Assembly (NCBI GenBank): GCA_039707655.1
Contig: CM077664.1
Span: forward strand, 27,950,781-28,014,780
Source of the DNA: Elymus sibiricus
Taxonomy: Eukaryota > Streptophyta > Magnoliopsida > Poales > Poaceae
Direction of reading: 5' to 3'
DNA: 64,000 bases
Shown here in pieces: positions 54,578-64,000 of this stretch. Made by a program: the position numbers and the translations under genes. The notes under the pieces were generated by a model that was given only the letters and a program-made list of their open reading frames with translations, was not told the DNA's origin and made no database searches. Position 1 is the stretch's first letter. The number at the start of each line of letters is the position of its first letter.

Positions 54578-57360
54578 AGACATTCTATGCCATGCTGGTC
54601 AGAGATCTTGTGGTGTTATGCGGTGGCGCGAATGCCAAATCCCGCCTGGTCAGGGGCTGTGGGCCGTGCTCGATGGGGCGCAGATAGCGCTCCTAGCTGC
54701 GGCTGCTAGTGAGGGTCGTGGTTGGTCGCTCCCTTTCTCGTTGGTGGTCGCATCCGATTAGACCGGCGAACGACTTGGTGAGGTGTTTGATATGAGAGGA
54801 TTTCTCCTTCATATCTGATCGTAGTGATACAGATCGATGACTCATACTCGCAAGGTTGCGGGATGTAGCCAGAAGGCTCCTCTGTGGGGTTTGGCAGCTC
54901 TCACTTCGGCCAGTTTGCCTTCGACAGTGAGATGCAATTTATGGATGATGGCTTGACACAGAGGATATGTTAGTGCTGTGGCGGCGGTGGGATTTCTAGC
55001 CCAATGCATGTAACTGCTGAAATCGAGGAAAAGTGATGGCGACAACACATGATTGACTTCAATTTGGTGGTCCTTCTTGAGTACCTGATCTCGAGTTCTG
55101 GGGTGAAAACCCTGGGTCTGACCCTAGTTGGTTATACTTGCCAATGGCGATGTTTTTGCGTGATGACCTTGTTGAAGACATTGCTCGGACTTGTTCTTCA
55201 AGGTGAAAACATAGAAGCTGACCTTAGGTGGTTGGATCCGATGACAACGGTGTTTGAGCATTGTTCTTCCTAAAGGCGTTCCTATTGAAGAACCTCGTAT
55301 GTCCTTGTTATGTCAAGAGATGAATGTGCGGATATGGTCATTGTTGTAGTTTGTTGATCATTATTTTGATCGCTTCATTTAGGGGCCAGGGCTCTCACGA
55401 CTCCGGCCTCCCGCTCGTCCGCGCCGCTACCCTACGGTGGTCGGGCGGGCTGCTTCTTCCCCAGCGTCTCTCGCCTCCGCACTCCTCCCTCCTCCTCACC
55501 GCCACTCTCGCGAGCCGCCGGGCGAAGCCTGGTTGGTTGGGCGACGGCGGGGCCTTTCTCCTCCTCGTCTGTTCCCGGCAGCATGGGGTGCGGTGGCACC
55601 AGCGGGGGCGCAGTGCTGTGTGCAGGGCGCGGTGGCGGGGTTGCGTGTGGTGACGCTGGTGGCGTGGGCGCTGGTCGGTGCTGCGGTGGCTGTGCGATGG
55701 CTACGGGGCGTCGTCCTCCCTCTGGTGGTTGCGTGCGGGCCGCCTCCAGCCAGATTCGGATGGGTCTGCTGCTGGGTGGCCGGCGTGCGGCGCGGGGCGG
55801 GCCATAGCGGCGGCCTGGTGTGGTGGCCGTCTAGGGCCGGCCTGGGTCGTGGTGGTGCCGGATGGCTTCCGTCAGGCAGCCTGTGGTGGTTTGGTGGTGC
55901 TGCAGTGTCTTCTCGCGGGCGTGGAGGCGGGGCAGTGGTCCGCTGGTGGTGGCCTTGGTTTGGACGGTGGTGACGAAGCTTGCGTGGGGAGCCGATGGGG
56001 GCGGAGGCGCTGGAGCGGCTGCTCGGCGGCCGGAGTTGCCGGCTGCCGTGAGCGGCCCCCATTTGTTGGGGCGGCATCCGCCTTGTCCAGGTGTGGTTGC
56101 TGGCAGTGGGCCGGCGCCGTGCACTGACCGCCGGGAAGGACTTTTACATGGCCCTCCAGCCCGGGCTTGGTTGCTCCTCACGCGAGTTTCGGCGCGATTT
56201 CAACTTGGAGTCGAATTGTTCGACTCTGTGTCGCTTCCGGTCAAGCCAAGGTGGGAGTTTGTGGTTCGGTCAAGGAGGTGTTCTCATGTTGTGCCGTCGG
56301 TGAAGGTCCGTGGCGGTGGTGGTTGGGACATCGTTGTGTCGGCATATTGATCGGTGCTTCAGGCCGCGGACTTGGTGTCGTGTGAGATTTTTGCTCAACG
56401 ATGGCCGTCGGCAGTCACTGGGTCATGTCCCCCACCGGTCCACCGGGATTGGAGGGGATTTCATGCGTGGGCGCCCCTATGGTGGTGGCGCTGACCCTGG
56501 ATCGGGGGCTGATGCCGGGCTTTTGCTGCCGAGGTTTGAGCACTGTGAAGAGGGCGGTTGGCGATGTCTCGTGGCATGGATGCCGGGGCAGTGGCCCTGG
56601 AAGGCGGTCTGCATGGTTGGCTCTCCGTCGGGCACCATGGCGGAGGTGGTGGCTATGTCTCTTGGTCGTGTGGGCGACGAGAGGTATAGCGGCGGGTGGC
56701 TCGGGTGCGCTCTCTGCCTTTGGTAGTGGCGGCACCCCAATCCGGATCTGGGAATCTGATCTCGTCGCGCTTCTCCTGAAGACCTCATGGTGGCACGGGG
56801 GAGCTACCGAGTGAAAGCTCTGCGCCTTGTCACCGACGACGGCGAAGCTCGCGGGCGCCACTCTCTTCTTGAAGACGTCGTCGTGGTGCTCCTTTCCGTG
56901 CCTGGGTTCCGGGTGAAAACCTTTGTTCGCTGTGGACTAGGCACCGACGACGCTTTGTGTTGTTCTCCCTTTTGAGGGCGTTGTCGTGGAGCTTAGGTGT
57001 ACTAGGGCGTAGCGTGGAGTTGTACTCAGATCATTCTGTGTTAGTATTTGGTAACGCAGTCGGTTCTGCGTGATCCGAATATCTTAGGATTGGCTTTGTA
57101 ATAGGGCTACCTCACCTCCTTGTATCGTTCGGCTGTGTACTTTGTTTGGTTGTTACTTTATATATAAAGCGGGGCGAAAGCCTATTTCGAGAATGCATAG
57201 TTTTGTTCTTGTATGACTTTGCTATTTGCCGATGTGTTTATTTGTGTGTGTCGTTGGTGTTGGCTGTGTGCATTCCAACTATGCAGATGCGGGGTGTGTG
57301 CTAATTATGTTTGTATCCGTTTGATGCTTTATTTTGAGTCAATAAAATCCACCTTGTCAA
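54578..57360 (+). repeat. GC-rich dispersed repeat, probably a non-LTR-type insertion
   Basis: It starts where copy C homology ends. It is GC-rich (55380-56960) with phrases such as GGGTGAAAACCCTGGG, CACCGACGACGGCGAAGCTC and CTTCTTGAAGACGTCG, and ends in AAAGCGGGGCGAAAGCC and AATAAAATCCACC, a tail style common at the 3' end of Triticeae non-LTR repeats. Frames are open on both strands by composition, and no RT or endonuclease motif is visible. The motif style matches 24071-24832 and 33436-34049. Confidence 0.45.
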
Positions 57361-57689
57361 GAAAATAACATATCCAATGGTCGGAATAATTTTGATGGTG
57401 TTGGGGTGTCTCCAAAAGAGACCCATTTTTTTTTTTTTGAGAAGGAGGATAAAACCTATATTGTGCTTTTAGTATATAAGAGATGGACATTTAGTAGCTT
57501 TTTTTTTTTGCGGACATTTAGTAGCTTTCTCTTATGTCTTTCAAAACTGTGTAGATGTGTTCTGAATATCACTTTCATAACATTGTAATTGTTTTCGGTG
57601 GGTATATTATAATTCAGTTGCTTATGTAATGTACTAGGGGTCGTGCGAGTGCACATCAATATGTTCTAAATATATCAGGGGGACACAGT
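57361..57689. other. Spacer with T-rich tracts
   Basis: Two T runs (about 57427-57439 and 57499-57510), the second between repeated ACATTTAGTAGCTTT copies. No gene. Confidence 0.4.
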
Positions 57690-58236
57690 CAACTAATTTT
57701 CAATTTGTATGGAAGAATAAATTTAGTAAAATTCAGATATTATAATGGTCAAGTTACTGGAAATGAAGCTTGAGCCTTGTGGGGTCGACGGTTCCGCTGG
57801 AAACATCCGGAAATTGCAGCAGGAAGCTGCTACGCAAGTCAGGGCCTCAATAAACTGTGCAATTTAGGATGACGATGGATTCGGAACACAAGTGTACTAA
57901 TTACAGGTTAAAAATTCAGACGTTGTGAAGAAGCATACAATGTATTAGCTGGAGCTTTTAAATTGATCGAGTAACTAATTTGGTACAAGCATGCCTGATG
58001 ACGATATTTTTTGGTTTCGAGCATAATGCTGATGAAGAAACCATGTGTTGTCGAAGAAAGCGTACATTAGTTCACACACATAAGTAATTCTGATGAGATG
58101 AGAACAAAAACCAAATGGATAAATCCATACAAAGTCCTTACTAAGGGTAATTTGTTGCTCTGAAGCATTCATGCATGTACTACAAATTTTGAACTGAGAT
58201 CCAAATTATCTCCGAAACAGGGCATATATAAGCTGA
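57690..58236 (-). repeat. 3' flank block of NLR unit 6
   Basis: About 57915-58236 follows 34560-34925 in order: TTAGCTGGAGCTTTTAAAT, GACAAGCATGC-type, GTTG.AGAAAG.GTACA, AAATGGATAAATCCAT, TTTGAACT.A.ATCCAAAT, CATATATAAGCT. Homology stops exactly at the Helitron start. Confidence 0.8.
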
Positions 58237-58289
58237 TCTCTACTCCTAAAGTAGGACTTGGTAGTCTCCGTTTCACGGTTTTTTTTGCC

Positions 58290-58540
58290 TCACCTCCCAC
58301 TTTTGTCTGGTTTTTTTTCGCCTCTCCTCCCACCTCCCACGCAACGATCCCCTCGCACGCAACGATCCCGTCGCACGAAAAAAAAAGGACGAAGACCACG
58401 TAGCGAGGCCCCTCGCACGAAAAAAAAGGGACGAAGACCATGCAACGATGCCCCCTCGCACTGAAAAAAACGGACGAACCGGGAGCGAGGCCCCCTCGCA
58501 CGAACCAGGGAGCGAGCCCCCTGGCACGAAAAAAAATCTG
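58290..58540 (+). repeat. Short tandem repeats near the Helitron 5' end
   Basis: Repeated blocks of a CTCGCACGAAAAAAA...GACGAA pattern, spaced about 35-50 bp. The frames across it read the repeat on both strands. Confidence 0.6.
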
Positions 58541-58559
58541 ACGAACGAGGCTGCCCTCG

Positions 58560-60284
58560 ATCTCGCTACGACGACGGGAACCACGCCCCAGCCGCCATCG
58601 CGGATCCCTTCGCCGCCGCCGATCTATTCGCTACGTCGACCGAAACCACGCCCTAGCCGCCATCGCGGATCCCTTTGCCGGCGCCGAGGTCCTGGAGGAG
58701 CCGCCGCCGAGGTCCTAGAGGAGCCGCCGCCGCCTTCATTGCGGACCTCCAGGTCGCCGTCGGGACACCGCTGCCGAGGTCCGCCATCGCCGCCGTCAAG
58801 GTCCGAGAGGTTCATACAGCCATTGAACCCAGTCAGAGCGTCGCTAGGTATTATGTGAATTTGGATGTTGACACATCCATTTACCATGGTACGTACATCT
58901 GTTGGGCGCTGATGTGCTAGCCATTAACGCCTCTTGTGAGACCTGCTGCCTATTGTGTCGACCCCCTCCATATATCGCTTCTGCCTGATGTGCTAGCCAT
59001 TAACGCCTCTTGATCCATGCATGAAGTCTACAAAATGATGATAGTACCAAAATTGTATCAGGAAGTAATACACTTTTTTTCTAAATAGCATAAGGTCTGT
59101 TTGGAGTTTAATTCGTAACAAATAGCATAAGGTACAACTTTAATTTGTTATACATGGCAAACATCAGGTAAGCAGAGTTCAGATAGAGAAGTTCAGACAG
59201 GATTTTTGTGGCCACTGAAATCAACTCAAACGTGTAGCCACTGAAATCTTGACGAATTTTTGTGGAAAGGATGACACCTTTAGATTCCTGTACCATTTAT
59301 TTTATCACAAATTACTTATGTGTCTTGCTAAATTAAGAACTGAATAACGCATGATGTCTTATGTAAGCAGAGTCCTGGTTTATAATCTGTAGAAGCAGAG
59401 TCCTGCTTTATAGTCTTCTCAAGTTCTAATTCCTTTGAACTTCAGGAAGTTTCCTGTGGCCCTGGTCTATAATCTGAAGAGAGAAATCATTTCAAGTAGC
59501 AAGCAAGTAACTGAACCTATGAAAGTCAATGGAACTGGTCCTTGCCTTATGAAAAGCAAGAAAAAAACTTAAAACCCCGACAATAGAACAAAGTCAATAG
59601 AACAATAAAGAATCAACTACTGCTACAAAAGCAATCCATGAGGGTACAACTTTATTTTGTCACATATATCAAGCAATGATCTTTTGGTCTCATGGAGCTG
59701 GCAATTGATAGGTACGTATGGGGAATTCAAAAAGCAAGGCAACTGAACATAGACTAGCGTCAGATGTACCTACAGATATAGTTTCCACTATCAGATTTTG
59801 CTATACATGGCAAACATCATGCCCTTCTCACAATGACATTGTGTATACATAATGTGTTGCAGGCCATATGGATGGGACAAATGTTGACGAATACAACACA
59901 GATATCATACCCGTAGCTGACAATGTTGACGAGAGTTACTCAATGGGTCTAGGTATAAGTCTGTGTAAATATCGCCAACATACTTTTTCACCTATATCAT
60001 CGGCTTTGTATGTGATCAATCATACCTTACAGACTACGATGGGGGCAACAACACATCAGATGGATCAAGTGTGCTACATGTAGGAATGCATATTACTACC
60101 TCCTCTTCAATGCATAATGATGCTTCGTTGTCGGCTCCGAGTAATCTCACATTGGTTTATGCCACAGATGTACCACAAAATTCAAATGGTATTACCCGAT
60201 CCGTCTTTCATATGAAATAATTTCTGCTTATGGGTGTTCATCTTCATGTATTTAGACAGCTTATGGCTTTTGTGTTGTTCCATT
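58560..60284 (+). other. Helitron 5' interior
   Basis: A GC-rich patch at 58560-58850 is followed by AT-rich DNA. A small frame at 59868-60083 (DEYNTDIIPVADNVDE) may be an upstream exon of the Rep gene. Nothing else is supported. Confidence 0.4.
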
Positions 60285-60920
60285 AGCTGTAGAATCTTCC
60301 CATATCGATAAGGGAAATCAGGTAGGGCTTGATGCGAGTGCGAGGGAATGTTCAGTGTCTAATCCAGCATCCGAGCACCAGACAACAGGAGTTGTCTTGA
60401 GTGATAATAAAAGGGAGCACGTAAACGCCCGAAGGCGAGCTGATTATCGGAAGAAAAAAGATGAGGGTACGGTCAAGCTTCAAGATGAAAATCAACCTTC
60501 CCTTACGATGTCTGGGAAGGTTGTTTAATGATTAAGTGCCACGATAATCAGTGAATACATATAGAATAATCGTTACATACATTGAACAATGATTCCACAG
60601 ACTTCATTACTGTATAACAATTATGTATAGAATATGTTCGAACGCACGTGCGTTGAACCAGCCAACCCAACTACATCCCGCTACCCATCCTTCTCACATG
60701 ATGATTCATACTTTTCCTGCTTCTACTACTCTCACATCTGGTTCCTTTAATGACAAAGAATTAGCTAGCATGCAACGTGATAAGGAAGAAAAAAGGGAGC
60801 TTATAAGCGCGCGGAGGCGGGCATCTTATCGGAAGAAAAAGGAGGGTACGACCAAGCTACAAGATGATGTGCAAATTGTTCCCCGACCCGCTCTCCGTCA
60901 TATCACGAATGTTGATTGAC
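60285..60920 (+). pseudogene. Helitron Rep-gene upstream exons with a repeated basic motif
   Basis: Two related segments encode a basic motif: KREHVNARRRADYRKKKDEG near 60410 and KRELISARRRASYRKKKEG at about 60795. Both are followed by a T.KLQD.. stretch. They resemble the basic N-terminal repeats of grass Helitron proteins and look like a duplicated exon. Confidence 0.55.
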
Positions 60921-61204
60921 CTTCCAATGCGATGTCAAGTACACTTGTGAAATTTTGCAACGTCGTCAATTATAATATATGTATTCAGTAATCGTTGGAC
61001 AGGTTTGGTCCAATCTCCTTCATACATAATGATGCTTTGTGGTTTTTCTGGTTTGTTATTTTTACATGATGCAGATGACCAAGCAATCTCATTCATGCAT
61101 AAAGATCCTTCGTTGCCGGCTCCCAGTAATCTCACACTAGACACTTTCGGGAGAACATACGATTCTTCAACGGCCACTTCTCCTTCACAACCCTTTGCGT
61201 CAGC

Positions 61205-63565
61205 CTCGATGAAAACTACACAAACATGAAGTCTGGGGTGTACACGTTCCGAGCGCACGGCACCATCTACCATAACGTGCATTCCTTCGGGCCAAGCTCC
61301 CGTCCAGAACATATCTAATTGTACTTCTACGACGATGACCCTAACCTGACCCATCGCAAGGCTGCAACCAAGCAATTGGACCAGAATGTCGTCAATAAGT
61401 TAGTGAACATACTCTGGGGAAACCGTACTCCCAGCAGTTTAGGAATTTGGGTGCACACAAGGACAACCTCGACGATTACAGGATAGCCCTCAACACCGAC
61501 CAGAGGCTTCACCAACGGAAGTATAATAGACCGGTGTCATCTGAAGTCGCTGCAATCTGGGTCGAGGGCACTGACCTAGCGAAAAGGTTTGATCGTAGGA
61601 TTACGCTTTGCGGTAACGATAACCAGAGGCACAGTATACATGTGACTGATGGCTCGTATGACCCGCTGTCTTATCCCCTCTTCTACCCAAGGGAGGAGCT
61701 CGGTTGGCATCCGAAACTACCTAAACGTAATGTCCCTTGGGAGGTTGTACAACAACCAAGAGGGGGCCATGATGATGAGGATGCAGGTAGGCCTTTTGCG
61801 TATTATGTCGTTCTGATAAATAGTATAATTCTCATATGAATCCTAATTTCCGCGTTACTCATCCATTTGCAGAGGGGGGGGGGGATAGCAGGTTATGCGT
61901 CTCCGTGAGAGACTACTACTGTTACAGGCTGCAGACACGGCCTGCGATATTCAATCCCTTACTTTGTGGAGCACGATTGCTCCAGCAATGGGGGGTCAAC
62001 ATATATATACATCAAGATTGAGAGTTCTAGGTTGAAATGGTACAAGAAGAACCAGACGCAGATCCGTACCGACCTATATAAAGGAGTTGTTGATGCGATC
62101 ACATCCGGGGAGACGCGAGCAAGCGCTGTTGGAGTAAGGATAATGCTCCCTGGAACGTACCCTGGTGGCGACCGCGACATGAAGCGGAGGCATATGGATG
62201 CCATGGCAATTTTCCATACATACGGGAAGCCTGACATCTTCTTGACCATGACCGGCAACCCTAACTGGGAAGAGATATCGAATGAGTTGTTTCCTGGTCA
62301 GACAGCTCAAGACCGACCTGATCTTGTGGCTCGTGTGTTCCATGGCAAGCTAGAGGCTATGAAAGAGATGTTGTTCAAGAAGCATATCCTGAGTGTTGTT
62401 GTCGCATATGTATACGTAGTCGAGTTCCAGAAGAGGGGCCTCCCCCACACACACTTTATGTTGATCATGGATTCGACATATAAGCTCGTCGTTCCGGAGC
62501 AGTACGACTGACTCATTTTGGCCGAGCTCCCAGACAAGCAGAAGTATCCGGAACTCTACGCCTTGGTGGTCAAACATATGATGCACGGACCATGCGGTGC
62601 TCTCAACCCCAAAAATGTGTGCATGCAACAGAACGAGTGCAAGTGCAGATACCCGCGACCGTTCAATGAAAACACGGCACAGGGCAAGGACTCATACCCA
62701 GTTTATCGGCGTAGAGACGATGGTCGGCGGGCTAAGGTCCGGGGTAAAATGTTGGACAACAGATGGGTTGTGCCTTATAACCCTTACCTTCTGCGGATGT
62801 TCAATTGCCACATCAACGTTGAGGTCTGCTCTAGCATAAAGGCCGTCAAATACCTTTACAAGTACATATACAAGGGCCATGATAGGGCTTCTTTCAGCAT
62901 CGACCAGCCCGACGCCGATGGTAACATTGATGAGATCAAAAGATACGTCGACGCGAGATGGGTTACTCCTCCGGAGGCGATGTGGAGGATATTTGGATTC
63001 CCCCTATGCGCCAACTCCCCGTCTGTCCTACAGTTACCTCTTCATCTCCCAAATATGCACAGGATGGCATTCAATGCGCAAGCTGACTTGACCAATGTCG
63101 TCGCCTCTGAGAATGCTTCAAAATCCATGTTGACGGAGTATTTCAAGGCTATCCAAGACCACCCGTGGGCTAGGCATATATTGTACAAGGATTTTCCTGG
63201 AAGCTTCACATGGCAGAGAAAGGCAAAGTATTGGAAGCTGTGGGTGGAGCGTTATCAAATAGGTCGAATCGTGTCTGCCAATCCTGCCGAGGGGGAGCGA
63301 TACTATTTGCGTGTGCTGCTAAACCATGTTACGGGCAAGACATCCTTCGAGGACCTGCTCACCATGGACGGCAGGCTATGTGGGAGCTTTCGAGAGGCTG
63401 CTGAGAGGTTGGGATTCATCTAGGCAGACAACACGCTCGATGATTTTCTTACTGAGGCAAAGCAGTGGGCGATGCCATGTTCGCTCAGGAGGCTCTTCAC
63501 AACAATCTTGGTGCATTGCGAGCCAGGCGACATGCGCGGTTTATGGGATAGGCACCTCGAGCTCG
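61205..63565 (+). pseudogene. Helitron Rep (HUH endonuclease) domain, no helicase
   Basis: Segments in order: YTFRAHGTIYHNVHSFGP-like near 61240; 61447-61786 (NLDDYRIALNTDQRL, YPLFYPREELGWHPKLP); an intron at about 61787-61870; then 61890-63565. Helitron_like_N motifs include IFLTMTGNPNWEEI, FQKRGLPHTHFML (the HUH position reads His-Thr-His) and KYLYKYIYKGHDRASF (tyrosine motif). In-frame stops are at 62509-62511 (TGA) and 63421-63423 (TAG). Rep nicks and rejoins single-stranded DNA in rolling-circle transposition. Without helicase and with stops, this copy is dead. Confidence 0.92.
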
Positions 63566-63575
63566 ATCCAGATCC

Positions 63576-63935
63576 GACAGACTCCTGTACAGCTCCACCG
63601 CGGCCGACGCAGCACCGGCCTGGTGAAAACCAGCCTCCCAAGCCCCGCAGCTTCGCCGGAGTAAGCTCCACCACGACGGGGAGCGGGCTGGAGGGATTTA
63701 TTCCGCCCCGTCGGCGCCACCCCCGCACACACAGGCACACCCCTATCTACAACCCCGGCGCGACCGTCCGTGGTCTCCACCACCTCCCGGCGCCCGGAGG
63801 CCGCCGGAGGCGAGGGAGACCAGCGGAGGCGGCCCGCCAGGAGCCCCTCTCTCGCGTTGCTTTTTGATTCGTCCTCAAGCACTGTAGCTCTCTAGAACGA
63901 CCGAGAGAAAACCCAAATGAGAGCCCTGTCGTCGA
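63576..63935. other. GC-rich segment after the Helitron break
   Basis: Begins where Rep homology ends. It is GC-rich with frames on both strands but no family motif. On - it reads like a GC-rich 5' leader (CTCTCTAGAGAGC-type start near 63890). It may be another repeat inserted at the truncation point. Confidence 0.4.
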
Positions 63936-64000
63936 TTCTTTGATATAAGAGGAATTAGCGCCAGGAATCTTGAAACGTCAAATGAAGAGATTTTCCTTCC
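63936..64000 (-). repeat. Start of another NLR 3' flank (unit 6 continues beyond the window)
   Basis: GGAATCTTGAAACGTCAAATG and the following GAAGAGATTTT match 35315-35355. In unit 1 this stretch lies about 170 bp downstream of the LRR end, so an NLR body or remnant may follow past 64000. Confidence 0.7.

Larger units (their letters stand above)
58237..63575 (+). mobile_element. Helitron, 5' end present, 3' end lost
   Basis: The left border is TCTCTACTCC following A, which fits the TC terminus of grass Helitrons and A/T insertion, and it coincides with the break in NLR-flank homology. The interior carries a Rep-type protein in exons on +. The protein stops after the Rep domain (GLWDRHLE) at about 63565 with no helicase, no CTRR end and no terminal hairpin recognised. 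It is thus a truncated autonomous-type Helitron. Its 58260-58560 region has repeated CCCTCGCACGAAAAAAA-type units. Confidence 0.75.

Noticed and set aside
55437..56127. Long overlapping open frames on both strands in the 54.6-57.3 kb region
   Set aside because: The frames are open on both strands because of GC bias, and none shows a protein family motif.
58448..58858. 136-codon frame over the Helitron 5' repeats
   Set aside because: It reads tandem CTCGCACGAAAAA repeats and a GC-rich patch; the opposite strand is equally open.

Overview
The window is nuclear DNA of a large-genome grass, most likely a Triticeae cereal (wheat, Aegilops or barley relatives). The grounds are a complete Angela/WIS-type Ty1/copia element, CACTA elements with palindromic subterminal repeats, Stowaway MITEs, Triticeae-type LINEs and a monocot RPM1-like resistance-gene family. 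I see no intact host gene. Almost every protein-like stretch is a transposable element or a broken NLR gene. All comparisons below were made by eye.

Layout. 1-4440: a decayed LINE on + (ORF1 remains, then the 3' part of ORF2), split by a 1.37-kb non-autonomous CACTA with a CCC target-site duplication (TSD). 4441-7928: unassigned DNA holding a 2.56-kb Mutator-like element with a perfect 9-bp TSD. 7929-9997: Ty3/gypsy RNase H and integrase remnants on -. 9998-22960: a second LINE on -, split by a large CACTA (11291-21922). That CACTA encodes a small coiled-coil/membrane protein, a TNP2 transposase, and a TNPA-like protein running into a C48/Ulp1-type cysteine protease. Its interior also has a snRNA-type (USE+TATA) promoter followed by a terminator-like T run. 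24833-33435: an Angela/WIS-type retrotransposon with two 1770-bp LTRs, nested in a GC-rich repeat.

34050-64000: the wreck of a tandem NLR array. Unit 1 keeps a near full-length CC-NB-ARC-LRR pseudogene (35514-38254, -). Unit 2 keeps only a coiled-coil exon that reads into an LTR. At least four more units survive as flanking blocks (about 44876, 47903, 53811 and 57690/63936). Between and inside them lie a 794-bp hAT-like element and its 122-bp deletion derivative (both with perfect 8-bp TSDs), two Stowaway MITEs (one shrunk to 21 bp), a 180-bp retroposon, a LINE tail, a GC-rich repeat and a truncated Helitron with a Rep domain.

How it fits together: duplication of an NLR unit created paralogous flanks, and these now serve as empty-site controls for later insertions. 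The most unusual content is the four-component interior of the 10.6-kb CACTA, above all its putative Pol III-type transcription unit and the membrane-protein gene next to the transposase.
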